Source: Ornithodoros turicata (taxonomy: Eukaryota > Arthropoda > Arachnida > Ixodida > Argasidae). Taken from it: a stretch of 64,000 nucleotides of DNA. Position numbers and translations under genes: made by a program. The notes below the pieces were generated by a model that saw nothing but the letters and a program-made list of their open reading frames with translations, had not been told where the DNA came from and ran no database searches. This document shows positions 1-10,182 of this stretch, one piece after another; within the stretch, counting starts at the first letter, position 1, and every line of letters starts with the position of its first letter. The stretch spans positions 97,464,668-97,528,667 of the forward strand of contig NC_088203.1 in NCBI RefSeq assembly GCF_037126465.1, written 5' to 3'.

Positions 1-294
1 TCTAAATGAACTGATTTTAAGAACCGAGTTTGGAGCTGAAGTAAGACGAGTCTAGTAAGTGTGATATATTTGTCTATGAAATATTGTTTGTTATACGTGA
101 ACTAGAGTGCTTTCTCTTATTGCACACAGCAACAGTTCAGAAAATATGACAGCTCGTTGACTAGAAGTAAAGGTTACGACGTCAGCGGATACCGCTTTGA
201 TGGCTTTCGTCTATTTTCTAAGGGTAGGACATTCCCAGTTTAATTAGCTCTAGACAAGTCGCAGAATAGCCGCAGGCTTCATGGCCCTGGGGGT
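1..294. repeat. Array spacer fragment (S0)
   Basis: This stretch matches parts of all three array spacers (near 8256-8600, 17700-18010 and 27170-27510), with the same order of landmarks and only scattered base changes. The match stops just after the short AAATAAATAAA run near 294, where unrelated sequence begins. It is the end of another spacer copy, so the window opens inside the tandem array rather than at its edge. Confidence 0.85.
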
Positions 295-1900
295 ATGGAA
301 ATAAATAAATACCGTATTTTCCGCTGTATAACGCGCACCCCTAAACATGGGCCCAATTTGAAAAATGTTCCATGTATAACGCGCACCGCAATGGTGCTAC
401 AAGCTTCTGTACTGCCATCAGTATACACAATAAACCAAAGCGGTGTATCATATATGCATATGCTATATTTCAAGCTAGCGGTAATACCACACATTTCGTC
501 GAAGTATCAGAGACACGTCTGTACTCGATCTCGTGATAACCAGGAAGAGAACGAAAAGCGAGCTTCTCCCGCCTCCTGGTCCTAACTTTATTTTTCTCGT
601 ATAAACATGTGCCGAAGAAGAAAATACACAGTAAATGTTATACGCAGAAGACATATCAATGCGCAAAGTAATAGTTCAACACATTTCAAGTTCTGCACGA
701 CAGCTTGTGAACAGTAAAGTTTCAAAGAGCGCTTCAATGACGTATCATGAATTTCAAGCGCTACAACAAAAGAGGTACTGAGATTCAGAGCTCATTTTCG
801 TAAGGGTGTGCTGTCTCGTTGCCAAACAAGTCGGCTGCGATGCTTCAGGGAGCAAAGATGAGATGGGAAGCCTTCGAACATCCGTAGCATGGCACCTTCA
901 GCGAAGCATTGGCTTCGCAAGTACCTTGCAGCCCTTTTTCACCATCGATGACGCAACTTCACTAGGGTCAAAGCGATTCTTACAAACACACATGTGAGGC
1001 GAGACGAAAGAAAACCGTCCAGCTTACAGTTGGGAAATGGCGCATTTCCACTTTTCGCAGCAGGTACAATGCGGTGATATACCCTCCCACGGAAAAAAAA
1101 AAAAAAGGAAGGAAGGAAAGAAATGTTCATGACCTTGATTTACCCGTTCACACCCACGCACACGTACTTTCACCCCAACAAGACGACCTGATAAGTGTTA
1201 ATTAACTATTTAATTTGAGAATTTTGGGTAGAACAAAGGTAGCAGAATGGGAGTGTTCAGTGTCATTGTATGAAGAGAATTGACCAGAAACCAGACCAGA
1301 GACCAGAAGAAAAGAAACCAAACCATGAAGCCAAAACCAAAACCATGAGTCTCAGGAACGGCAGAGCCGTAGCCGCTCTGAGGTACGGATGAGACTTACC
1401 GGGGCTACGAGACGGTTGCTCTAGCCAGCAGGTCATCCAATCATTCCTGTCACCCCAGAGCTCATGGCCCTCTGGCGTAGAATCAGCGCTGTCCTCCCGA
1501 TCGAAGCGGTTTCTCAGTTCATTTGCATAACACAATACTACATTGGGGGGGTGGAGAGATATATTTATTGGACGAAAGGGAAAAAAAACGAGGGAAGGCC
1601 AACCAACCGGGATGTCGGCTGGCTATTCTGCAAAGAAAGAAAATAAATGAAAGAATAAAATAAATAAAATTCACTGACATTCTGCCCCGTATTTCTCTAA
1701 TTAACGAGGTAGTAAATGAATCTTAGGTAATGAACCATCTCGTAGCTATACATACTCTGATCCAAAGGATATCTGCGTGACCGCACACTTCAACTGCAAA
1801 ACGAGATTTATGATTTCTTTAATGATAGAAGGTTGTATAGGATAAAACAGACGCCCGGTTGAAATGTACAGTCATAAGAAATATATCGTTGAACGCTGCG
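295..1900. other. Mixed repeat debris left of gene copy 1
   Basis: No gene is supported here. Near 309-390 a phrase containing TATAACGCGCACC occurs twice, which looks like transposon sequence. An A-run sits near 1090-1104, and the bases before it (AGGTACAATGCGGTG) also occur in spacer S2 near 19850. The stretch around 1420-1530 resembles the interior of the element at 50269-52052: both have AGCAGGTC, then a GGCCCTCTG phrase, then AGCGCTGT. Open frames here are short and non-conserved. Confidence 0.45.
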
Positions 1901-2084
1901 GTGCCGCAAGGAGAGTACAACGTCCCGACGTTAGTAGAAAACATCACTATAGGATACTTCTAATGAGATAATTGCGTAACTAATCATAGATGTATTGACA
2001 CCTGTACTAGACGAGTACTCTGGTAAGCGGAGACAATATAGACGAAAGAAACCATCGACCACGTGATTTATGTTCAGTCGTGTT

Positions 2085-2090
2085 TTTATT
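2085..2090 (-). terminator. Polyadenylation signal of gene copy 1
   Basis: AATAAA on the minus strand, about 165 bases after the stop codon of copy 1. The same signal in the same context (AATAAA preceded by a GTCGAGC phrase) follows every member of the array. Confidence 0.7.
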
Positions 2091-2252
2091 GCTCGACTAG
2101 TGTCAACAACGTACGCATAAATGCAATGGTTATGTACAAAGTGGGATGACAAATAGGAAGACGACAACTGGTAAAAACAAGCACCGACATGTACAAATGA
2201 CGAACAACGTAGCATCAGGGACAGTGTCCGTTGGCTTAATACCCAACCTGCA

Positions 2253-3624
2253 TCAGCCGAAGATGTCTGCGACGATGGCATTCGGCAATAACCAACGAGC
2301 ATCCGGGAAGTCTGCAAACGGACAGGCTACACCGGCAGCTGTATCGAGAACGAATTCCTCTTGTGCGGCTTCAATTGGACAAGAAGCTGGCCGCTGTTCT
2401 TCCGGTGGTGTGGAAACCGCAGGAGGAGGGTTCGGTGACCCTGCAACTTGGTCAGCTTCTGTTTTAGGCCTTGACAGCACTCGAACTGGCGCAAAAACGG
2501 GAGCGATGTCCGAAGGTTCAGCAACGTTGCCCCTCCTGCCCAAAATTGGACGCCCACGACACCGGGTTGGTCGCACAGCTTCCACGCCTGGGCTGAAAAA
2601 CCTACACTTCTTGCACACCGACGTCAGGCGCTGACGAATGCTACGGTATAGGGTCTCTATCATCACCAAAACCGTCCGGTCAGATGTACGCAGGCAGTGG
2701 GCACAAATGCAGTCAGCAACAGCCTTGCAGGCGCTCCAGAACACAGTGGACCTCCGTAAGACGTCCAGGGCCTCAGCAAAGAACGATGGCAAACAGTCTT
2801 CGAATGACCGTGTGTCCCTCACTGAACACCTCTGTTCATGAACATTCAGGAAGAAGTCGAAAATTTTCTTGAACACAGTCATGACAACCTCTCTCTTGGA
2901 CAGCGTGTCAATTCTGGCGTGGCAGCTTCTCAGGAACTGAGTGATGTCAGCAATAACATCATTAAGCAGGTAACGTTGAACCTTTGGGACAATCCGAAAT
3001 TCGCATGGCTGAGGAGGACGGAATGGCGCGTTGGCTGTGGGACTGTTGTAACCAGACGATGAACTGTCGTCGGGGAACGGCGATGTCGCATATCCTGGCG
3101 TCAGAGAGCGACCGTCGGAAAGGTAGCTTTCGTGAACTTCGTAGGTAGAGCACCAACCCCAGCCGTCAACATGGGCGAGTTGGGAATCCAGGCGTGGTAC
3201 TGTACGCAGTGCACGTGAGATTGGATCCTGCAACGAAGCAATGAAATCGTGAGGGTCATATGTCTGAGACGTCCATTACAGAAAATAACAAAACAGAAAC
3301 GACAATGACATGAGGCGTTTTACCACAACGGACATAAGCATTTTTGCGACAGTTCGGAACAACCAACGAAATTCTAACACGGTAACAAGCAATGCAGTGA
3401 TATACAGATAGGAATCAACGTTTACATAGGTACATGAGAACGTAATACGAGTATCGTCACCAATTCAACAACGTCTGACAGCCAATGTATTCATAAATTA
3501 AGAGAAAGCAAATGAAATGGAACAAATTTAGCCGAAGAACATCACTTAAAATCAAGCGGAAATGTCAAGGCTTTCCAAAGTCACAACCCTACAACAATGA
3601 GAAGAAAGAACTTACGGCTGCCAT
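2253..3624 (-). CDS. Array gene copy 1, subtype A, unknown protein (327 aa)
   Basis: Two-exon gene of no family I recognise. Exon 1 is 3616-3624 (ATG GCA GCC), followed by a GTAAGT donor. The intron is 3228-3615 and ends in a pyrimidine-rich TTGCAG acceptor. Exon 2 is 2253-3227, ending in TGA, for 327 residues in total. I preferred this start because reading upstream through the acceptor in frame meets no good ATG, while the ATG-donor block is conserved at four of the five copies. Visible parts: a Ser/Pro-rich N-terminus with a DDSSSSGYNSP stretch (residues 56-66); a helical, cysteine-rich core (about 79-215) with CxCxxC at 176-181 and CKKC at 208-211; a basic RGRP at 227-230 like an AT-hook core; and a variable tail ending in a conserved acidic-hydrophobic motif. 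A DNA-binding or nuclear role is inference only. The gene appears intact. Confidence 0.75.
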
Positions 3625-3702
3625 GCTGCAATGAGACCAGGTACTCGCTGTGAATACTTCCTGAGCTGGTGGTGAACTGCACTCATGTCAATCACTGACC
3701 GG

Positions 3703-3827
3703 CTTTTAAAGCTTCAACTGGACTACAGTTACGTCACATATTTTGGCACTTGACCAATCATGGTACAGGACAATGATGGTTCTCTCACTCCTTGCAGCCA
3801 GACGTGGTCTCAGCCTCCTATGAGTCA
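3703..3827 (-). promoter_or_regulatory. Promoter of gene copy 1
   Basis: Reading the minus strand, a TATA-like TTTAAAAG lies at 3703-3710, about 80 bases before the ATG. A CAGTTC near 3680 could serve as initiator. Upstream are a CRE-like TTACGTCA (plus-strand reading, 3729-3736), a CCAAT box on the opposite strand (3754-3758) and an AP-1-like TGAGTCA (3821-3827). The order is shared by the other promoter-bearing copies. The boxes are seen; factor binding is inferred. Confidence 0.6.
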
Positions 3828-4250
3828 TCAGGGGGTCACACAGGTATGCCTTCCATTGTGAGGACTCTAAGTTGCTCTTGCTTTTGGAAACACACGTTTC
3901 CAGTTATACTTTTCGATGAATATTCAAGAATGCAGTATGGGAATATTACAGGAACCTGAAACAAGACACGTCAGTAAATTAAGAATGAGCCTGACGCGTT
4001 GTCAGTACAAACAACTGGGGTGCAACTCCCCCATTCCTGCACGTTAGTACAATTATAGCGCACATGCCTCACATTCCTTTCTACTTTTTGTGAGTGACTT
4101 TTTATCACACCGAATAAATAAATAAATAAGCTAATAATATACCGTTTCCATTACTTTTCAAAACACAGGCGGTGCTACAAAAGTGTTTTTTTTTTTTTTA
4201 ATTCGTTGCGTACCTACTTCTATTGATCTGAGCTCACGCATGCGTACATA

Positions 4251-4610
4251 CAGGGTGTTTTAGCTAAAGTCATAAAAAATTCTAACTGCCGATGTACTCG
4301 CCGGAGGATTGTGGCACTTTCGGCAATTACCTTTTGGAAACTTTCACCTCCATTGAGGAAGGCTTTGGGCAATTTTCAATTGCGGGAAATTTATTTTTTC
4401 AATTGAACTTTGAAAATTGCCAAGCGAACCTCGCTTTTTTTACAGAAATATGAAGTCCTCCACTGATAACCACAGACCCAACAAAAACTATACACAGTAT
4501 CGCAACAGAAATAGTCGAAAAAAATTAGTGAAAATTACGCTTTAGCCCCGCCTGCTCGATTTTCGCAAAGAAGCGGGCCCGACATGTGCGTCTAGAGGAG
4601 GAAGTGCAAA
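4251..4610. repeat. Transposon-end fragment beginning CAGGGTGTTTT
   Basis: The block starts with CAGGGTGTTTTAGCTAAAG directly after a TA dinucleotide, a form typical of one end of a TA-inserting DNA transposon. Homologues begin at 13175 in S2 and 25057 in S3. A matching inverted end was not found, so this is probably a one-ended relic. There is no coding content. Confidence 0.5.
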
Positions 4611-4839
4611 AGCGCATGCGTCACTGCGAAAGCAAAGCCTGCAAAATATACCAGAATTCTGACTTTCTATGGTTCCTGTCGTCGCTACAGTTGAAACGTA
4701 GTGACAGGTTCTGACACAACATGATTTTATATTTTTTCTACATAGGCGAGTCTCTATTTTCTGCTGTAGGAAATAAATATATCATGGCGGAGGTGAAGGT
4801 GACGCTTGGCAACAAAGCAGAAGTGCCGGTACATCATTC

Positions 4840-5440
4840 TCAAGGAAGTGGCACCTGGGCAAAGTTTTAATGTATAGATAATTTGAATATCTAATATAAA
4901 CATTAGGTTTACAAACAACACAAACGTTTGCATCGTACTTGGCATTATATTTTCTTTTACATCTTGTCGACAGGACATGCAGTTTGTTTCTAACAACAGT
5001 TGTCTATATTCGTCAGCTTTATGAATATTTAAAACTTGGGCCACACAGTACATAAACCATTTAGTGTACGTAAACACCTAGACCACAGAGACAGACCTAA
5101 ACAGGTAGACCTTGACAACGGAGGACCTTTTATAATCTTGCGCTCCAAAGAAAGTTATACATTTCACATTGTTTGGATTTTGGACATCAACAAAACCTCA
5201 ACACAAAACCCGTGGAATGTGGGGACGAGGGAGCCATCGGTGTGGGTGACGCTGTTTGTGGGTCATCTCATCAGACACAATGTAGAAGATACCGGCTGCG
5301 TTCGGTGCGTTCAACTGTGCTGAAAGAATGTGCTTTCAATGGTAATCTCCCCATTCAGACGCGGACGGTGTCGACGACCATGTACCCTGGTGCACAGTAG
5401 ATAACCCTCTATTACGTCATGTTGCGTCTTGGCCACCTGT
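4840..5440. repeat. Internal spacer repeat R, first copy in S1
   Basis: Marked by CACATTGTTTGGATTTTGG and AACCCGTGGAATGTGG. The same block recurs in S1 at 7590-8230, in S2 at 13560-14045, 14300-14900 and 17045-17700, and in S3 at 26505-27140. The S1 copy near 5401-5420 and the S2 copy near 14861-14880 lack the C-run LINE tail that interrupts the others, so they show the pre-insertion state. Origin unknown. Confidence 0.7.
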
Positions 5441-5727
5441 TACCTACATGCTATTGGATGCCGGGAAGGAAGCATAATATTGCCGTGCTGAATTTTTCCA
5501 AATGAACTGAAGGATTTTAGGAACAGAATTTTGAGTTCAAATAAAATGAGTTCAGTAAGTGTTGTATATTTGTCTATTAAATATTGCTTTATACGTGCTT
5601 TGATTAGCTTACACGTGAACTAGGGTGCTCACAGCTTGTTGCAGCAACAATTCGGAAAATATGGCCGCTGAGTTGACTCTTGTGCCATAGAAGAAAAATG
5701 AATGCTATTACGGTCAACAACGACAAT

Positions 5728-5765
5728 CACACACACACACACAAATAATAGTAATAATAATAATA
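5728..5765. repeat. AC and TAA microsatellites
   Basis: A run of AC dinucleotides is followed by AATAATAGTAATAATAATAA. S2 has the same pair at about 15186-15227 with different repeat numbers, as expected of a microsatellite. Confidence 0.85.
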
Positions 5766-6535
5766 AAAAGAACACGCGAAGCCGGTTTCATGGTGGTCAC
5801 CACGTTGTAGAACGAGTGTTCCTTCCAATTGGACGCCACATCAACGATAGTAGAATAACATATAATTCATTCATATAACATTACGTGAGGACGACAACGG
5901 CAAGCCCTATCATCACCACCACCACCACCACATATAATTCATTATAGCTAAAATAAATTTTCCTTGCAGTGTTTCAACAATGCTTGAAAGTTAACCTAGG
6001 CTCTTAACAAAGTGAGTGGTCACTTGTGCTCTGATGTAGTTACGCAAGCATCCCCTTCCCCCTTGTATCGCTGTGAGGGAAGACAACGCCGTCGATATTT
6101 GAAAGAGAAACTGTTATTCGTTCTTTTCAAAATTATCGGCGGCTTCCACCATCAGGCTTCTTCTTTATCATCGCCGAATGGGTGCATTTTCCACTCATCC
6201 ACTAGAAGAAGTATGTTCGATTGGAATTGAAGAGAAACGAAAATTTAGAGGCAGTATATTAGCACTGGAGCTTTCCAGGTTGTCTTGTAATACAGTTTGC
6301 AGTAGGTTTTAAAATATGTTGCAGTATCATGACTGAGAAATCCGTATAATGTCTAGATGGCGTGTATGCAGGCCAGCTGGCGGATGAACTGCAAGACAGG
6401 TATATCGAAAACAGCTACGGCACCTGCATAGGGCACAGTCATGGAATTACGAATTTTGTTGGTTGATTCTTTTTTTTCGACCATCGTATTACGTATTCTG
6501 CCACACGTAAAGCAACTTATTTTATGCCCCTCAAT

Positions 6536-7268
6536 CAGAGTTGTACACGTTACTCGAAAAAAGTAATTGATTACAATTACTGTTACTACTGCGCGAAAAG
6601 TATTTCTTTCCCGTTACAAATTACTTAATCAAAAACGTAATACGTTACCGATTAAAAATGTAACGCGTTACTTTTCCCGTTACTTTTAAATTGTGGGCCA
6701 TAGCAAAGCCAACAAGCCTGCAGTGTTCAAACATGCAGCTCTTGTTGCAAATTCTAATGAGACACCAACATACATGATAAGTGAAATTCACAAATATATT
6801 TGAAAGCAACATACAAAACACATACACGCGTTTATTACAGATTTATATACACATTTAAAACAACATCGAAACATCCGCTTCGTTTTGTTACTATTGTTAT
6901 GTTCAGCCCGCACAATTTATCAATACAGTCACCTATTTTACTGTTGCTCCAGTAGGTCGCGGTTTTAAGGAATTATCATATTACTGTGGTGTGCATGGAA
7001 CAGGTGTGGAGTAGAGACGACCGTCACAGTGACCTCTGCGTCATTGCTTCAGTCGAACTCGTGGTGGAACAGAAGAACAGATTGCCTTGCTGAAAACGGT
7101 TTCTATTGTTGACAGAAGGTTAAAAAAGTAATCGATTACTCAGTAATTAATTACTGAAAATTGTAATCAGATTAATTGGAAAATTACTTGCTCACAAAAT
7201 GAATTGATTTCCTTAAAAATTACTGAGAAAAGTAATTGATTACTAGTAACGCGTTACGTATAACTCTG
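6536..7268. mobile_element. Non-autonomous hAT-type element in S1
   Basis: Terminal inverted repeats CAGAGTTGTAC at the left and GTATAACTCTG at the right. Flanks are CCCTCAAT (6528-6535) and ACCTCAAT (7269-7276), an 8-base duplication with one mismatch. The subterminal regions are rich in AAGTAATTGATTAC-type motifs on both sides. No transposase is visible in its 733 bases. An 8-base duplication plus CAG-type ends is the hAT superfamily pattern. Confidence 0.8.
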
Positions 7269-7589
7269 ACCTCAATCGATCAAAGCTCCAAGGTTTACTT
7301 TATTTTTCTAATTTACTAACTAACTAGTGATTACATACGCGATCCTTACTCACCTTTGCTTCTCATTGGAATATATTTTATTGAGTGCGCCATTTTAGAA
7401 AGCTTTGCTGCATGGCTCACGTGACCTTCGGCAACAGCCAGTCGTCACGGAGCAACGTGGGGGAATATATGTTTATTATTAAAAAGGAGGGAAAGGTTAG
7501 CCTGCGCTACGGCAGCTTGCTACAAAAAAAAAAACAAAAAACAAACAAACAAAAACATCAACAACGGAATTGGTCACAGACCCGCAGGA

Positions 7590-8230
7590 ACCGAACCACA
7601 CAGTACATAAACAATTTAGTGTACGTAAACACCTAGACAGCAAAGACGTAAACACGTCGCGGTAGACAACGGAGGGTCCTTTACTATCTCGTATTCGGAA
7701 GAAAGTTAGATATTTCACATTGTTTGGATTTTGGGCAGCAAGAAAACCTCAACACAAAACCCGTGGAATGTGGAAACGAGGAAGTCATCGGTGTCGGTGG
7801 CACAGTTTGTGGGTCATCAGTCACTCAGCTCAGGAGAAAAGGTAGAAGAATAGAAAGGGATTAAGATAACACGCTGCGGTCGGTGCCATCAACTGTACTG
7901 AGAGAATGTGCTTTCACTCGTGCTTTCCCCCGTCAGAGACAGATGGTGTCGCAGTGTCGAAGACCCTGTACCCTGCTGAACAGTAGATAACCCACTATTT
8001 CTTTCAACTTCTTTCCTTTCATCTTTTATTTTTTAATGTTTATTTTGAGTTTCTTTTTCTTTTAATTTTTTTGCGGAATAGCAAGCCGGTTTCAACCTAG
8101 CTGACATCTCCACTTCTCTATCCCCCCCCATAAACATATACCCCCCCAACAGACACACACACACACTATTACGTCATGTTGCGTCATGACCGCCTGTTAC
8201 CCACATGCTCTTGGCTGCCGGGAAGTATTC
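7590..8230. repeat. Internal spacer repeat R, second copy in S1
   Basis: Second copy of the R block inside S1, sharing the CACATTGTTTGGATTTTGG landmark with 4840-5440. It is split by a LINE tail inserted at 8000-8163. Confidence 0.7.
8000..8163 (+). mobile_element. C-run LINE 3' tail inserted in repeat R (S1)
   Basis: This 164-base insert contains GCGGAATAGCAAGCCGG, then a C-run, then ATAAACATATACCC, and ends in an AC run. CACTATT flanks it on both sides (7993-7999 and 8164-8170). The paralogous block at 14866-14872 has a single CACTATT and no insert. The same tail type follows the LINE 3' end at 49140-49565, which ties it to a LINE family. Only the 3' end arrived, as in severe 5' truncation. 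Confidence 0.75.
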
Positions 8231-8304
8231 GTAATATGGTCGCGTCGAATTTTGCTAAATGAACTGATTTTAAGAAAATTTGGAGCTGAAATAAGACGAG
8301 TCTA

Positions 8305-8362
8305 GATATATTATATCGATATATATATATATTATATATAGATATTATTATACGATATATTT
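8305..8362. repeat. AT-rich microsatellite
   Basis: A TATA-dinucleotide-rich tract between GAGTCTAG and TATTTGTC. It recurs in S3 near 27218-27275. In S2 (near 17755) it is replaced by the short unexpanded sequence TAGTAAGTGTGATATA. Confidence 0.8.
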
Positions 8363-8867
8363 GTCTATGAAATATTGTTTGTTATACGTGAACCAGAGTG
8401 CTCTCTCTTATTACACACAGCAACAGTTCGGAAAATATGAAAGCTCGTTGACTAGATGTAAAGGTTATGACGTCAGCGGATATCGCTTTGATGGCTTTCG
8501 TCTATTTTCTTAGGATAGGACACTCCCAGTTTAATTAGCTTTAGACAAGTCGCAGAATAGCCGCAAGCTTCATGGCCCTGAGAGTATGGAAATAAATAAA
8601 GAAATAGGTTATCTTTAAATTTCCTGTAAAAATTCGCTTACGCTGCCAATGTAAAATCACTTGGAGGCACGGACCTCTCTGTGATCGAAGTTGTTCCAAT
8701 AGATAACAGAAAAGAAGCCGTGTTGTTGATCAATTCCACTGCTGCAGAAATGGAACAAAGACAGTGTCAAGAGTGTGGAGAGATAAAAGAAAAATGGGTA
8801 CATTACAGAAACCTGTGGCGTCGGTGACGTCATCTTTTAAGTCCGCAACCGGCTGAGTAAGAAGAAA

Positions 8868-9115
8868 CAACGACAACAACAACAATAAATGAAGAAGTGA
8901 TGATGACATGGGATGTTTCCCCGTGGTAGCCACAGGACACCACGGGTATCCTGATCCGTGACCCTGACACGTGACCCTGACCGTATCCTGACCCTGATCC
9001 GGACACCACGGGTATCCTGACGGACCCCACTTCACAGTGGTTAATATGAGAGGATGCATTGTGGTGAGATTGAAGCGACGACAGGTCGGCGTTCTGTTTA
9101 GAGCTCTTCGAGGAG
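8868..9115 (-). mobile_element. LINE 3' end inserted on minus strand (S1)
   Basis: This 248-base insert lies between two copies of TAAGAAGAAA (8858-8867 and 9116-9125). On the minus strand it ends in a GGGAAACATCCC phrase, a TCATCATC phrase and a TTG-repeat tail, the layout of the 3' ends at 42240-42318 and 35520-35612. Inside is a short internal repeat with GGACACCACGGGTATCCTGA twice. S2 carries a single TAAGAAGAAA at 18267-18276 and no insert. Confidence 0.8.
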
Positions 9116-9622
9116 TAAGAAGAAAGTTTAACGCATTGATACGAGATCCCAGTTAGCTACCTGAAGTATATACACTGTTCATACCCAAGATTGAGTAGAT
9201 GTCCCAGGAAGGCATGAAGTCTACTGAACGGGCAGACAAAAATTACATACAGTAAGATGGATGCCTTGCTTATGGTCGAAAACTCGGGCATTAAAATCCA
9301 GTTACGAATTATCGGCCGCGAATTCACATTAACTATTTCGCACGGTCTAATAGGTCGTCAAAACGAACCTTGTGGCAGCGTGTACCTAACCTTTGTATGA
9401 GACCCGACTAGGGAGCTGCGTAAGATGCTAAAATATGTTTTTCAGTTCAATACGGTTACGTGGCTCCTTAAGTGTTTAAGTTGCAGGGAAGCTTGAATGC
9501 ACTGATGCTAAAATGTAATCAAGTTAAAGCTATATGTTATGCGTACGTACTCGTCAAGACGACGTCAAGTCGTATGCGTTTAAAGTTGCCGCACATTACA
9601 GACACTCTCACCACATCATGAA

Positions 9623-9863
9623 ATGTATAGTTTTTCGTACCAGAAGTTCGTAGTTGACAAAACAAGAGGATCTATGCATGAATGTTTGCGGAGGATGCAA
9701 CTTACATGTGGAAAGGGGGAATCTCTTTATTTTGCAAGAAAAGTGGAATGCCGAATACCTGAAAGAAACGCAGAACAGAAAGCACAGCGAACACGAGTGG
9801 CTGAATTTGTATCAAAAGCTACGTTTATCAAAACAGGATTTAGAAGTTGAAATTGTTGGGTAG
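9623..9863 (+). other. Short open stretch with two overlapping frames
   Basis: Two overlapping frames are open here: 75 codons at 9623-9850 and 69 codons at 9654-9863, the latter reaching a TAG inside GGGTAGGTGAG, which could also be a splice donor. The stretch is repeated at 18808-19048 and 28537-28777. The second frame has a stop in S2 (CAC TAG); the first stays open in all three. I recognise neither product. It may be a captured exon or chance. Confidence 0.2.
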
Positions 9864-10110
9864 GTGAGATGAGCATCCACGTGCACAGTTCACACCCTAT
9901 ATTGGGGAATTGCGTTTCAAAGTAATTCCAAATTATGTACAAAATCAGCAGTTTACAAGAAAAACCGAAAACCTGAACTCAGTAGAAAAGTCACAGACTT
10001 TGAAAAGAGAAATACTGCAGACAGAAATTTAAATCTAACTCGTATAAACCACTGCGGAAATGTAACAGTCTCTCGAGTACGGATTGTTGGCAACATGTAG
10101 TAACAAAATT

Positions 10111-10182
10111 AGAGCTGTAATTACTCTAAGAGTAATTATTTACTGTGAATTAATTACATATCATTAATTGCTTCACAGCTCT
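10111..10182. repeat. Short MITE-like inverted repeat
   Basis: Begins AGAGCTGTAATTA and ends CACAGCTCT, giving inverted termini around AT-rich sequence. Copies occur in S2 (about 19298-19400, with an extra segment) and S3 (about 30549-30620). In S3 a LINE has inserted at its left end. Confidence 0.4.

Noticed and set aside
2146..2634. Plus-strand open frame of 162 codons opposite gene copy 1, repeated at 11171 and 22093
   Set aside because: It lies antisense to the conserved minus-strand exon; codon differences between copies fit the minus-strand protein, so this is a shadow.
2980..3030. PAM2-like motif (ANAPFRPP) suggesting a poly(A)-binding-protein partner
   Set aside because: Spacing between Asn-Ala-Pro and Phe is one residue short of the consensus, and the downstream core does not clearly match a MIF4G domain.
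2253..3233. Start at the TTG before CAGGATCC as the true protein start
   Set aside because: That codon lies within a splice acceptor; the ATG-donor block upstream explains the gene better.
5920..5940. CRISPR-like short repeats (ACC and AC runs in several places)
   Set aside because: These are microsatellites without unique spacers, in a eukaryotic context.
6645..6827. Minus-strand frame inside the hAT-type element
   Set aside because: Low-complexity, 60 codons, no transposase motif; part of a non-coding element.
8830..9059. Minus-strand frames of 66-109 codons with Gly-Tyr-Pro-Trp repeats
   Set aside because: They arise from the repeated phrase inside a LINE 3' end and vary between spacers.
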